From the NCBI GenBank assembly GCA_016720585.1, contig JADKKH010000001.1, positions 868,001 to 932,000 of the forward strand: DNA of 64,000 nt. Direction: 5' to 3'. This stretch comes from Chitinophagaceae bacterium (GTDB lineage: Bacteria > Bacteroidota > Bacteroidia > Chitinophagales > Chitinophagaceae). The notes beneath the pieces are model-generated. The model had not been told where the DNA came from. It made no database searches and saw nothing but the letters and a program-made list of their open reading frames with translations. Shown one piece after another: positions 1-8,894 of the stretch; positions within the stretch are counted from its first letter, which is position 1; every line of letters starts with the position of its first letter. A program made the position numbers and the translations under genes.

Positions 1-575
1 GTCAAATTAATATCAGCCAGCTCACAATAATTCAGCACCTCATAAATACCCTGCTCACCGGTAATATAATATTTTGTTGAACTATGTCTATAATCCACAG
101 GGGCGGCAGCAAGGTTCCACTTTCCTTTACAGGGATTATCATGCATATAGTTCAACTTTTGCAACATATATTCGCTTGTACGACATTCCTTCCAGTCAAA
201 CGAATCTTCCCACACTTCATGCAATTTATTTCTTTCCAAATCCTTTGCTTCCACTGATAAATGCAATTGATGTAATAATTTATCTTCTCCCTGCGTTTTC
301 AACCGTTTAATTATTTCATAGGCGATGAACCGCTTCCCATTTCCAATAATTGTATTTATGGATTGGCCTGTATTACAGAACCCTATAAGTGCATGTACAT
401 GATTGGGCATAATGACATAGCCGGTTATATAATGCCCTTTACTTTTGAGATGGTCAAACCAATTATAAATTAAATCGTAACTCTCAGTTAGTGCTATTAA
501 TGGTTGCCACTGATGGCAGGTGAAAGTGATAAAATAAACTCCATCCGGTTCTAATATTTGACGCTTCACTGGCAT
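1..575 (-). CDS. REP-associated tyrosine transposase (RAYT, IS200-like Y1 family), partial at window edge
   Basis: The reading frame is open from an ATG at 575 down to base 1, so the C-terminus lies outside the window. The translation starts MPVKRQILEPDGVYFITF, has the metal-binding HUH motif in MPNHVHALIGF (about residue 60) and later the catalytic-tyrosine context KLNYMHDNPCKGKW, the layout of Y1/HUH transposases of the RAYT branch. RAYTs are single-copy genes thought to nick single-stranded DNA and move REP-type palindromes. That fits the three 74-bp stem-loop repeats that begin 22 bp upstream of the start codon. No flanking IS ends are visible. Family assignment is strong; activity is unknown. 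Confidence 0.88.
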   Translation of the reverse strand, partial: MPVKRQILEPDGVYFITFTCHQWQPLIALTESYDLIYNWFDHLKSKGHYITGYVIMPNHVHALIGFCNTGQSINTIIGNGKRFIAYEIIKRLKTQGEDKLLHQLHLSVEAKDLERNKLHEVWEDSFDWKECRTSEYMLQKLNYMHDNPCKGKWNLAAAPVDYRHSSTKYYITGEQGIYEVLNYCELADINL

Positions 576-596
576 ATTCGAATATACAATTTAGCT

Positions 597-818
597 TTCA
601 TATAGGGAAGACGGCGAGTGCCACAGCCCCATCTCACAAAACCATACGACACATCGCCTGTGAAATTTTTTTCATACAGGGAAGACGGCGAGTGCCACAG
701 CGCCATCTCACAAAACCATCTGACACATCGCCTGTGAAATTTTTTTCATACAGGGAAGACGGCGAGTGCCACAGCCCCATCTCACAAAACCATCTGACAC
801 ATCGCCTGTGAAATTTTT
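597..818. repeat. Three tandem 74-bp REP-like repeats
   Basis: Units at 597-670, 671-744 and 745-818 are nearly identical, differing at only a few positions, and abut with no spacer. Each contains imperfect inverted repeats: TACAGG near the start pairs with CCTGTG near the end, and GGCGAGTG pairs with CACATCGCC around a bulge. Each unit should therefore fold into a long stem-loop. Their position next to the RAYT gene marks them as its probable substrate. They are not a CRISPR array because there are no unique spacers. Confidence 0.9.
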
Positions 819-982
819 ATTTTGGAGACTCGGCAGGGAAGGAAAAAGACCTGCATTTTGAGATCACTGATTCAACTGTGACGGGTATTTATTAAAATGT
901 TTTTTCCGGCGCTGCTAATGATTTTACGAAAGAGAAAAATTTTGAAATGCAGGGCTGGGAATACGGGGTGTATGAAAAATAA
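819..982 (+). pseudogene. Decayed 3' end of an unidentified gene
   Basis: Directly after the last 74-bp unit, one frame reads GDSAGKEKDLHFEITDS, meets an in-frame TAA at 893-895, then goes on as NVFSGAANDFTKEKNFEMQG and ends in GWEYGVYEK with a stop at 980-982. The protein-like composition on both sides of the stop suggests the C-terminal remnant of a gene cut by the repeat block. I do not recognise the family. It could also be chance open frame. Confidence 0.35.
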
Positions 983-1007
983 TTTTCCGAAAAATCATCC
1001 TGATAAA

Positions 1008-1043
1008 AAAAACCGCTTCAAAATCTTGAAGCGGTTTTTTCTT
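1008..1043. terminator. Bidirectional rho-independent terminator
   Basis: AACCGCTTCA / TGAAGCGGTT stem with a short loop, flanked by an A-run on the left and a T-run on the right, so it can stop transcription from either side. It lies just beyond the stop codon of the DegP gene on the minus strand and after the gene remnant on the plus strand. Confidence 0.85.
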
Positions 1044-1060
1044 ATATCAATTCTTTCTGA

Positions 1061-2560
1061 TTAAGGCATATCATCCAGGTTGAGCGGATACCTGTAAACA
1101 CCTTCATATCCGGGATACAGACCTTCCAGTTGTATGCTTTCCCCTTTCAGATTTGCTATGGCCTGGCCGAGTTCTTCAATACTAGTGATATCAACGCCAT
1201 TTACACTGGTGATGATAAATCCATCCTGCATCCGGGTCTGACTGAAGATTCCCCCGGTCTTTATTTTCTTAACCAACACACCACCTTCAATATCATATTT
1301 AAGGGCTGTCTTTTTATCCAATGATTCCAGGTCAGCTCCCAGTTTTTCACCAACACCGCTTACGGCTGTCTGCTGGTATGTTCCGGTTTTGCTGGCCAGG
1401 GTAGCGCTGGTCGTATATTCTTTTCCGTCCCTTTTGTATGTGATATTTATTTTTTCACCGGTATTATAGGAAGAAACCGTGGCCTGAAGTTCTGACCAGG
1501 AATTAATCGGGGCGTCATTTATTTTTGTTATGATATCCCCTTTTCTTAAACCGGTAGCGGCCGCTGCACCATCTTTGGCCACTTCACCAACATGCGCTCC
1601 ATCACCGGCATCAAAATTATTCTGTTCGGCAGAAATACCGAGGTAAGGCCTTTTTACATCGCCATATTTAATAAGATCATTCACAATTTTCTTAACGAGG
1701 TTCACCGGAATAGCAAACGAATAACCTGCATAAGTGCCGGTAGGCGCATAAATGGCCGAGTTGATACCAATTAATTGCCCGTCCGTGCCGATCAATGCGC
1801 CACCACTATTGCCCTGGTTCACGGCAGCATCTGTTTGAATAAATGATTCAATGGGTGTCTGGCTTTGACGGCCATTAATACCGATATTTCTTCCTTTGGC
1901 ACTAACGATACCAGCGGTAACAGTTGTTTCCAGCGTAAGCGGATAACCTATAGCCAATACCCATTGTCCCAGCTTTACATTGTCTGAATTGCCATATAAT
2001 AAAAAAGGAAAACCGGTGCCATCAATTTTTAAAACGGCAATATCGCTACTGGCGTCATGACCGATCACTCTTGCTTTATACACTTTTTTATTATGCAGGG
2101 TAACGGTAATCTCATCGGCCACACCGGTACCACCATCTGAAACAACGTGGTTGTTGGTGATAATATAGCCGTCATCGCTGATGATGACGCCACTGCCCGA
2201 TGCTTTTTGTTCAGGTTGTATTTGCGGTCCGAAATTGTTATTGAAGAATTGATCAAACAAATCTTCCATGCTATTATTATTCCGGGTCCGGGGAAGCTGG
2301 TTACTTACTTTCTTGGCAGGAATTTTTGTCTTGATATGAACAACGGCCGGTACCGCTGCATTGGCCGCTTTGGTAAAATCAATCGGCTCGCCGGCACCGG
2401 TAACATTATCCAGGAATCCGGCATAATTTCCCGGCACATTACCATCATGGCTTTGTACAAAATTTGATTTTGGCGTGTTTATTTTGCCATAAATCCACAC
2501 ACTGCTAATAGCTGACAGAGCGCTCACTCCGATAATCAGCAAAATCTGTTTTACTTTCAT
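1061..2560 (-). CDS. degP: Do/HtrA family periplasmic serine protease
   Basis: An envelope protease/chaperone that degrades misfolded periplasmic proteins. I place the start at the ATG at 2560 (MKVKQILLIIGVSALSAIS), preceded by a purine-rich GAGAAG; an upstream in-frame start at 2620 would put 20 residues before the signal anchor. From this start (499 aa) the catalytic triad is His138 (NNHVV), Asp173 (SSDIAVLKID) and Ser252 (QGNSGGAL). Two PDZ domains follow, about residues 310-395 and 410-485, the second ending in a short tail. A Q/N-rich loop near residue 100 resembles the LA loop of DegP. Single-gene unit ending at a strong terminator. Confidence 0.95.
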   Translation of the reverse strand: MKVKQILLIIGVSALSAISSVWIYGKINTPKSNFVQSHDGNVPGNYAGFLDNVTGAGEPIDFTKAANAAVPAVVHIKTKIPAKKVSNQLPRTRNNNSMEDLFDQFFNNNFGPQIQPEQKASGSGVIISDDGYIITNNHVVSDGGTGVADEITVTLHNKKVYKARVIGHDASSDIAVLKIDGTGFPFLLYGNSDNVKLGQWVLAIGYPLTLETTVTAGIVSAKGRNIGINGRQSQTPIESFIQTDAAVNQGNSGGALIGTDGQLIGINSAIYAPTGTYAGYSFAIPVNLVKKIVNDLIKYGDVKRPYLGISAEQNNFDAGDGAHVGEVAKDGAAAATGLRKGDIITKINDAPINSWSELQATVSSYNTGEKINITYKRDGKEYTTSATLASKTGTYQQTAVSGVGEKLGADLESLDKKTALKYDIEGGVLVKKIKTGGIFSQTRMQDGFIITSVNGVDITSIEELGQAIANLKGESIQLEGLYPGYEGVYRYPLNLDDMP

Positions 2561-2795
2561 ATTCTTCTCAAATTTTAATCCCGATCCTTCGATAATCTCA
2601 GGACTGACGGGTGTGATCAATTGTTTTCAAAGTACTTTATAGCTGTACAAAGTAACGATGCAAATAGTTTAAATGACTGCCAGTGAATTAGTTTAACAAA
2701 TCATTTACTAGGTTCTTCGTACTTCTTTCAATCTTAAAATTACTACGATTTCCGGTTATATAAAATACCCTTGTCCACTGATTTTTTCACAGGGG

Positions 2796-3794
2796 CTAAA
2801 GCCCGGACAGAAATTTCAGCACATCCACTCCATCCGCATAATCACCGATGGCCGGGCACTGGCTCTGCCCAATGGGAGTAAAATTTTTACCCACAATACA
2901 TTGTAGATTGGTCGTATCCGGCAATTTGCCCCTTAGATCATTTTGATCATTGTAAAACGTATAGTTTAACTGGCTGATCGGGGAGAAGATGGCCGGGTCT
3001 TCAATCAGCAGTACCGAACCATTGGTCATATAATATATTTTGTTCAGCAGGTGCAGGGCCAGGTTATAATCATAATTATTTTTGTATTTGTGATGGTCTG
3101 CGAGGTGATTATATTTTTTAAAAGCAGTCAGTAAGGGAACGAAATCATAGTCTTTGGGTACATAGATCTTAGTCACATTGCGGCAGCCCAACCCGAAATA
3201 CAGGTAAAAATCATCGGCAAGTTTTTCCAGTTCATCCGTAGATTCATCCCCCGTGATCACCGCGATGGAGGTTCTGTTCCGGCGGATAATATGAGGGTAT
3301 TTTCCAAAATAATAATCAAAATAACGGGAGGAATTATTGCTACCGGTGGCGATGTACGCGTCGCAGTTTTTCAGCATTTCAGAAAATTGTACCCGGTTTT
3401 GCACTGCGGGATCCCATTCGGCTAACTTATCTGCCAGCTGTTGAATAAGAACCCGGTCTTTTGTGGATGTTTTGATCACCGCATTATGTCCGCTGACGAA
3501 AACACAAAGAAAATCATGGAATCCAACCAGGGGAATATTACCCGCCATCACGATTCCAACTGATTTTGGCGGGTTGTTTGTAGTTTCCAGGGGGTAGTGG
3601 GCCACCCATTCCTCCAGTAAATTTTTCTGTAAAAAAGACCGGGCTATATTGCCGGCTGCCAGGTCCACAAATTCGGGGATAAACCAACCATTTTCCAGTC
3701 CGGCCCTTTTTTTGGCCTGAACCCATTTCTCATCATCCGATAAAATATATTGTCCCAACCGGGTTAATAAATCAATACGATATGGTAATTCCAT
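2796..3794 (-). CDS. LuxC-like acyl-CoA reductase
   Basis: This 332-aa protein matches the acyl-CoA reductase (LuxC, aldehyde-dehydrogenase-like) family: SVGIVMAGNIPLVGFHDFL in the cofactor-binding region (about residues 78-96), the conserved ATGSNNSSRYFDYYF segment, and FGLGCRNVTKIYVP, whose Cys is the likely acyl-thioester nucleophile. Family members reduce fatty acyl-CoA to aldehyde with NADPH; the physiological role in non-luminous Bacteroidota is not established. It is divergent from a ferredoxin gene across a 57-bp gap with a symmetrical promoter element, suggesting co-regulation and possibly an electron-transfer partner (inference). Confidence 0.85.
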   Translation of the reverse strand: MELPYRIDLLTRLGQYILSDDEKWVQAKKRAGLENGWFIPEFVDLAAGNIARSFLQKNLLEEWVAHYPLETTNNPPKSVGIVMAGNIPLVGFHDFLCVFVSGHNAVIKTSTKDRVLIQQLADKLAEWDPAVQNRVQFSEMLKNCDAYIATGSNNSSRYFDYYFGKYPHIIRRNRTSIAVITGDESTDELEKLADDFYLYFGLGCRNVTKIYVPKDYDFVPLLTAFKKYNHLADHHKYKNNYDYNLALHLLNKIYYMTNGSVLLIEDPAIFSPISQLNYTFYNDQNDLRGKLPDTTNLQCIVGKNFTPIGQSQCPAIGDYADGVDVLKFLSGL

Positions 3795-3803
3795 CCCAAT
3801 AAT

Positions 3804-3821
3804 TTATTTTTGCAAAAATAA
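3804..3821. promoter_or_regulatory. Palindromic back-to-back -7 promoter boxes between acyl-CoA reductase and ferredoxin
   Basis: A perfect 18-nt palindrome in which TATTTTTG (3805-3812, TAnnTTTG consensus) on the plus strand directly abuts its own reverse complement CAAAAATA (3813-3820). Both divergent genes therefore get a consensus Bacteroidota -7 element. No good -33 TTTG is visible for either. It could equally be an operator. Confidence 0.5.
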
Positions 3822-3851
3822 TACTGAACCTCTAAAATTAAATTTAATACT

Positions 3852-4199
3852 ATGGCTATCAAGATTACGGAAGAATGTATCAATTGCGGTGCCTGTGAGC
3901 CTGAATGTCCCAATAATGCCATTTACGAAGGCGGTGTAGAATGGGCTGTAGCTGACGGAACATCAGTAAAAGGCTCGTTTACCCTGCTGGATGGAACTGT
4001 GGTGGACGCTGACCAGAAAAATGCACCGGTGGCTGTCGATATTTATTATATTACCCCGAATAAATGTACGGAGTGCCAGGGTTTTCATGAAGAGCCACAA
4101 TGTGCGGCTGTTTGCCCGGTAGACTGTTGTGTACCTGATGAAATGTATGTGGAAACCGTGGATCAGCTGATAGCCAAAAAGGATAAAATGCATATTTGA
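3852..4199 (+). CDS. 2[4Fe-4S] ferredoxin (4Fe-4S dicluster domain protein)
   Basis: A 115-aa cytoplasmic electron carrier. The N-terminal cluster motif is [12 protein letters not shown] (residues 9-20); the second is [18 protein letters not shown] (about 72-89), a CxxC-x8-C-x3-CP arrangement with an enlarged loop between the second and third cysteines, as in the bacterial YfhL-type ferredoxins. Both clusters look complete. The middle 40 residues form an insert between the motifs. It is transcribed away from the LuxC-like reductase. Its redox partner cannot be read from the sequence. Confidence 0.9.
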   Translation: MAIKITEECINCGACEPECPNNAIYEGGVEWAVADGTSVKGSFTLLDGTVVDADQKNAPVAVDIYYITPNKCTECQGFHEEPQCAAVCPVDCCVPDEMYVETVDQLIAKKDKMHI

Positions 4200-4339
4200 T
4201 TTGTGCCAGCTATGTGCATAAATTTTTAAGGCATTCCTGGGACAAACACGTAGAAATATTAGTAACTTACAGTATATCGTAATGATATAAAGCAGTGAAA
4301 ACTGCCCAAAGAGTGGCGGGTGATATTTCCCGTCGTAAA

Positions 4340-4370
4340 AAGGTGAAGGAGAAACGGCCTTCACCTTTCT
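4340..4370 (+). terminator. Rho-independent terminator upstream of ddl
   Basis: AGGTGAAGG / CCTTCACCT stem with a short T-rich tail. It ends the ferredoxin transcript about 140 nt after its stop. The rest of the 276-nt gap shows no gene. Confidence 0.65.
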
Positions 4371-4475
4371 TATTAGCCGGTTACCGGCAAGAAATAAGTC
4401 AGATTTAGCATTCTAAATTTCCAACAGACGGTTTTTTCCTCAATATTTGCATTGATAAACCACTACAAAACAAAG

Positions 4476-5468
4476 ATGAAGAAGAATATAGCTCTTGTGA
4501 CCGGCGGTTTTTCCGGCGAGGCGGTCATTTCTTATAAAAGCGCTGTTACGATTGACAATAATCTTGATCGTAATTTATTCAATATCTATAAGATCGATAT
4601 AAATCCCGAAGGTTGGTTTTATGAACTAACCGATGGCCGTAGAATCGAGCTGGATAAAAATGATTTTTCCCTCCAATTGGATAACGTAAAAATAAAATTT
4701 GATGCGGTCTTTATCGGTATGCATGGCACACCAGGGGAGGATGGGAAATTGCAGGGTTATTTTGATTTATTGAAAATCCCTTACACCGGTTGTAATGCTG
4801 CAACTTCTGCCATAACTTTTAATAAACGATATGCCGTGGCGGTAGCCGGAATGGCGGGTATTGCAGTGGCAAAGTCGGTGGTGCTGATAAAAAATAATTT
4901 TACCAGTCCCGATGAAGTTACCAGCAATTTAAAATTCCCTGTTTTTATCAAACCGAACAGCGGGGGCTCCAGTATCGGGATGTCCAAAGTGAATAAATCA
5001 TCCGATGAATTAGGTTATGCTATTGAAAAAGCTTTTAAAGAGGACAATGAAGTCCTGGTGGAAGAAATGATCGCCGGCCGGGAATTTACAGCGGGTGTTT
5101 TTAAATCAAAAGGAAAAATCATCGTTCTGCCGCTTACCGAAGTGAAAGCGCATGCGGATATGGCTTTTTTTGATTTTGAAGCCAAATACCAGGGTAAGTC
5201 AACTGAAACAACACCCGCAGAAGTAGAAGAGAACATTGCTGATAAGATTAGAGAAGCGGCGATGAAAGTTTATTCCGTTTTCAATTGCCGTGGGGTGGTG
5301 AGGATAGATTTTATTTATAATGAAGATGAAGGCAGGCCTTATATGCTGGAAGTAAATACGGTTCCGGGTCAGAGTGAAGCCAGTATTGTACCCCAGCAGG
5401 TAAAAGAAATGGGGTGGAGTTTACAGGAATTTTATACGAAATTGATCAAGGAATGTTTTAGTGAATAG
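4476..5468 (+). CDS. ddl: D-alanine--D-alanine ligase
   Basis: ATP-grasp ligase making the D-Ala-D-Ala end of the peptidoglycan precursor. I use the ATG at 4476 (MKKNIALVTGGFSGEAVIS); a TTG 24 nt upstream is less likely. Diagnostic parts are the N-terminal GGFSGE loop, GMHGTPGEDGKLQGYFDLL, the ATP-grasp stretch FIKPNSGGSSIGMSKV, and the C-terminal metal site MLEVNTVPGQSEASIVP. Its 330 residues are normal for the family. The PASTA gene starts 35 nt downstream, so the two are probably cotranscribed in a cell-wall gene cluster. Confidence 0.95.
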   Translation: MKKNIALVTGGFSGEAVISYKSAVTIDNNLDRNLFNIYKIDINPEGWFYELTDGRRIELDKNDFSLQLDNVKIKFDAVFIGMHGTPGEDGKLQGYFDLLKIPYTGCNAATSAITFNKRYAVAVAGMAGIAVAKSVVLIKNNFTSPDEVTSNLKFPVFIKPNSGGSSIGMSKVNKSSDELGYAIEKAFKEDNEVLVEEMIAGREFTAGVFKSKGKIIVLPLTEVKAHADMAFFDFEAKYQGKSTETTPAEVEENIADKIREAAMKVYSVFNCRGVVRIDFIYNEDEGRPYMLEVNTVPGQSEASIVPQQVKEMGWSLQEFYTKLIKECFSE

Positions 5469-5502
5469 TTATTGACGGGAGAAAAACTTTATACTTTAAC
5501 GA

Positions 5503-6309
5503 ATGTTCAGATTTATCACTAATCGCCCCTTATGGGTAAACATCTTAGCCGGCTTTGTAATTGCCGTGGGTATTTTCTCCTTGTTTCTGCTATCGCTGAA
5601 CTTACTTACAAGTCATGGAAGAATAGCTACCGTGCCTTCTGTAAACGGTAAAAATTATGAGGAGGCAGAAAAAATACTCAAGAAGGCCGGCTTCCAGGTG
5701 GAAATACAGGATTCCATTTATGTGGATACGGCAAAACCGCTGACGGTTATCAAACAGATCCCGGATGCGGATGAAATAGTCAAATCAAAGCGGACCGTTT
5801 TCCTGATCATCAGCCGCGCCATCCCTCCCTATGTTGAAATGCCCAACCTCGTTGGTTTCAGTTTCCGTAATGCAGAAATGGTATTGAAGAATATGGATCT
5901 CAACATTGGAGACACCACGTTTAAACCGGATTTTGCAAAAAATGCGGTATTGGAGCAAAAATTTAATGGAGTCAGCATTGCCCCCGGAACGAAAATAAGG
6001 AAGGGTAGTGTTTTGTCGTTGGTATTGGGTGATGGTGTTGGTAAAAGAGAATTTACGGTGCCGGTGATCACGGGCATGCGCTATGGCGATGCAAAAGAAA
6101 TCCTCGAAGCAAATGGAATTGTGATCGGCGCCATTATTACTGATGCAAATGTTTCGGATACCCTGAACGCCTGGATCTATAAGCAAAACCCTGAACGGTT
6201 CGGGGAAGAAAAAAGATTACAGCATATTCGTTCAGGTCAGACCATCGATGTCTGGCTACAGCTGGATAAGCCAGCCAAAGACACTACAACAACAAATTTG
6301 CCCCTATAA
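5503..6309 (+). CDS. Membrane-anchored PASTA-domain protein
   Basis: 268 aa with a short cytoplasmic N-terminus, one membrane segment (about residues 12-36) and three extracytoplasmic PASTA domains (about 40-105, 108-180 and 187-255), recognisable from repeats such as VPSVNGKNYEEAEKILKKAG and PNLVGFSFRNAEMVLKNMD. PASTA domains bind muropeptides in Ser/Thr kinases and PBPs, but there is no kinase or transpeptidase domain here. Freestanding PASTA proteins next to ddl are common in Bacteroidota. It probably senses or binds peptidoglycan (inference). Confidence 0.88.
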   Translation: MFRFITNRPLWVNILAGFVIAVGIFSLFLLSLNLLTSHGRIATVPSVNGKNYEEAEKILKKAGFQVEIQDSIYVDTAKPLTVIKQIPDADEIVKSKRTVFLIISRAIPPYVEMPNLVGFSFRNAEMVLKNMDLNIGDTTFKPDFAKNAVLEQKFNGVSIAPGTKIRKGSVLSLVLGDGVGKREFTVPVITGMRYGDAKEILEANGIVIGAIITDANVSDTLNAWIYKQNPERFGEEKRLQHIRSGQTIDVWLQLDKPAKDTTTTNLPL

Positions 6310-6317
6310 TTTCAGCT

Positions 6318-6626
6318 ATGCAGACAATAACCGTAGAAGAAGTAAAAGCCCGGATGGATGCGGGAGAGAAATTAAATCTCATTGATGTAAGGGAACCCTA
6401 TGAATTTGCTGAATTCAACATTGGGGGAATATTGATTCCCCTGGGTAAAATTCAGACTATGCAGATTGATGAGATTGAAGAACTCAAAAATGAAGAAGTG
6501 ATCCTTCATTGCCGCAGCGGACAGCGCAGCATGGTAGCCTGTATGTTTTTAGAAACACTGGGGTTTAAGAATACAAAGAATCTTGCAGGTGGTTTGCTTG
6601 CCTGGCAGCAGCATTTCGGAAGTTAA
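6318..6626 (+). CDS. Rhodanese-like domain protein
   Basis: A single 102-aa rhodanese domain. The active-site loop HCRSGQRS carries the catalytic Cys (about residue 67), and the N-terminal LIDVREPYEFAEFNIGG is the usual rhodanese signature. It probably handles persulfide sulfur in the cytoplasm. It begins 8 nt after the PASTA stop, so it is likely the last gene of the ddl-PASTA unit. Confidence 0.9.
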   Translation: MQTITVEEVKARMDAGEKLNLIDVREPYEFAEFNIGGILIPLGKIQTMQIDEIEELKNEEVILHCRSGQRSMVACMFLETLGFKNTKNLAGGLLAWQQHFGS

Positions 6627-6662
6627 ACGAATCGGGAGTCATGAGTCGGGAGTCGAGGGTCA
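6627..6662 (+). repeat. Short word-repeat element (GGGAGTC type)
   Basis: The gap between the convergent rhodanese and TonB receptor genes is built from variants of the word GGGAGTC/GAGTCGGGAGTC/GTCAGGAGT. The same word appears inside the lipB coding region at 43826-43842, which suggests a dispersed element. Confidence 0.5.
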
Positions 6663-6676
6663 GGAGTTTTCCTGCT

Positions 6677-8878
6677 TCATAATTTCACATTCACGCCAAT
6701 CATAAAATTCGTTCCCGCCATCGGGAAATAATAATTCTCCGTTAGGGTTTCGCCACCGGAATAATAGCTGAACGTATATCCATTGGGTTCATATTTTTTT
6801 CCTAAAATATTGTTTACCTGTACCAGGATGTTTACTTCTTTTGGGATCCCGGTAGCCCCGGTTATTTTTTTGATCGTATATATTGCCCGTATATCCTGTA
6901 CATAAAATCCATTTAATGAACGGCTGATATTTTCCGTATTATCCAAATATTGCCTGCTTACATATTTACTCAGCAAACTCAGCTCTGCATTTTTTACCGG
7001 TAAAAAATTAAGGCTTGCACTGCCAACAACTGTGGGTGAGAAGGCAATGTCTGTTGATGGATAACTGTTGGTTTTCTGACCTCCGTTATCGTAATCGTCA
7101 ATATATTCCGTAAAATGCTTCATTTTATTTTGGCTAAACGAAATGTTAGCAGTTGCATTCACACGGGAGTTGAATTTAATTCCACCCTGCAATTCAATTC
7201 CTGCCCGGTAGCTTTTGGGGATATTGGTCCGGGTATAAGCGCCAACATCATTTATTTTTCCGGTTAATACCAACTGATCTTTATAATTCATAAAATATAA
7301 AGTGGCTGACCAGTTATAACGGGGTTTTATCATTTCAATACCTGCCTCGACATCCTGTAATCTCTCGGGTTTAGGTTGTAGCATCTTTCCTGATTCAAAA
7401 TCTTCCCGGTTAGGTTCTTTGTTGGCAACACTATAGGATAAATAAGCTTTCCAACCGTTTTTGCTGTAACTGATGCCGGCTTTGGGATTTAAAAAATTGA
7501 AATTATTTTTTATGAATAAGGTTGGGTTATCCCTGAAACCATCAATTGCATAGTTTACATGACGGTATTGCAGGTCATAAAACCAACTCCAGTTTTTGGC
7601 AAAAGCTGTTTGCTCTTTCAGGTAGATAGTGAAATCATTTTTCCGGGCATCCAAGTCATACCACCGAAATCCCGGTGCCGCTAAACCATTTGAAGCCCAG
7701 ATCAATTTACCAAAATGATTGCCGTTGTACCGGGTAATGGCGCCACCAAGGGTTGCCTGTGTTTTAGGGTCTTTATAATGGAAAGAAAAAATATTGCCGT
7801 AAAAATCATTATCCAACCATAATTGCCGGATAAAATCGGAGCTGGTTATAATAGTTCCCCCAATAACTGTATTTGGTAATCCATAAGAACTATAGGTTTT
7901 GTCAGCTTTGTATTGTTCATAATATCCGTTGCCGCTGGTCAAGAATAAAGCGGTATTAAAAGTTATTCTTTGGCTCAGTAACTGATTATAAAAAAGCTGG
8001 TAATGTGTTTGTTTGTAATTATCCGTTTCGTTTTTATAGGGTTCACCCGGTTTTTCCGTACCGGCATAATTAATTGTTCTGTTGCCTGATCTCAGATCCG
8101 CTTCTGAAATACCATACCAGGACTGATAGGTTTTTTCTTTCCCGGAAAAGATATTGAACCGTAGGGTTGTTGCTTTACCAATATAGGCAGTAGAAAAATG
8201 GAGCGATTTCAAATGGCTGCTGGCCCTGTTAATAAAACCATCGCTGCTGATACGGGATAACCGGAGATCTGCTGTGAAATGGTCATTTACTAATCCACTA
8301 CCGGCCTTCAATGTATTTTTCCAGGTGTTAAAGGATCCATAGCTGTTATTTAGTTCCGCATAACTTTCTTTGTTTACTTCATTTGTACTGAGATTGATGC
8401 TGGCACCAAATGCGCCTGCACCGTTGGAGGAGGTACCGACACCTCTTAATATCTGTATGCTTCCGGTGGAGGAGGAGAAATCCGGCAGGTCAACAAAAAA
8501 TGTTCCCTGGCTTTCGGCATCATTATATGGTATGCCATTCAATGTTACATTAATTCTTGTAGCATCCGTACCCCGGATACGGATGCCGGTGTAACCAACG
8601 CCATTGCCTGCATCGGAATTTACCACAACTGACGGAGTCTGATTCAGCAGGAAAGGAATGTCCTGTCCCAGGTTAGTTTTGGCAATTTCTTTTTTAGAAA
8701 TATTCGTTTTTGTAAATGGTGCGTTTTCACCTGCCCTTACGGCCCTCACTTCTACCGGGGACAGTGTATAAAAGCTGTCTTTGGCTTCCGGTTTTTCTTC
8801 CCGCAGGGGCGGGACAATTTGCGAAAAAGATGCGGTTGTTATTACGATAAAACAACCAAGCATAATAATCCTCTTCAT
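6677..8878 (-). CDS. TonB-dependent outer-membrane receptor, probably for thiamine or a precursor
   Basis: 733 aa with a signal peptide (MKRIIMLGCFIVITTASFSQ), a plug domain (about 55-165, with GIRIRGTDATRINVTLNG and ILRGVGTSSNGAGAFG) and a long beta-barrel ending in FMIGVNVKL, with the terminal hydrophobic residue typical of barrel proteins. There is no carboxypeptidase-like N-terminal extension, so it is not a SusC type. The transcript leader carries a TPP riboswitch, so the gene is expected to be shut off when thiamine pyrophosphate is plentiful. That makes thiamine, or its pyrimidine/thiazole parts, the best ligand guess. Thiamine specificity is inferred from regulation only. Confidence 0.92.
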   Translation of the reverse strand: MKRIIMLGCFIVITTASFSQIVPPLREEKPEAKDSFYTLSPVEVRAVRAGENAPFTKTNISKKEIAKTNLGQDIPFLLNQTPSVVVNSDAGNGVGYTGIRIRGTDATRINVTLNGIPYNDAESQGTFFVDLPDFSSSTGSIQILRGVGTSSNGAGAFGASINLSTNEVNKESYAELNNSYGSFNTWKNTLKAGSGLVNDHFTADLRLSRISSDGFINRASSHLKSLHFSTAYIGKATTLRFNIFSGKEKTYQSWYGISEADLRSGNRTINYAGTEKPGEPYKNETDNYKQTHYQLFYNQLLSQRITFNTALFLTSGNGYYEQYKADKTYSSYGLPNTVIGGTIITSSDFIRQLWLDNDFYGNIFSFHYKDPKTQATLGGAITRYNGNHFGKLIWASNGLAAPGFRWYDLDARKNDFTIYLKEQTAFAKNWSWFYDLQYRHVNYAIDGFRDNPTLFIKNNFNFLNPKAGISYSKNGWKAYLSYSVANKEPNREDFESGKMLQPKPERLQDVEAGIEMIKPRYNWSATLYFMNYKDQLVLTGKINDVGAYTRTNIPKSYRAGIELQGGIKFNSRVNATANISFSQNKMKHFTEYIDDYDNGGQKTNSYPSTDIAFSPTVVGSASLNFLPVKNAELSLLSKYVSRQYLDNTENISRSLNGFYVQDIRAIYTIKKITGATGIPKEVNILVQVNNILGKKYEPNGYTFSYYSGGETLTENYYFPMAGTNFMIGVNVKL

Positions 8879-8894
8879 TTTTTAAAATTTTTGC

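Noticed and set aside
74..310. Plus-strand 78-codon frame at the left edge
   Set aside because: It is antisense to the transposase reading frame, which has clear catalytic motifs.
597..818. CRISPR array
   Set aside because: Units are 74 nt, directly adjacent and without variable spacers, and no cas gene is present; it is a tandem REP-like repeat.
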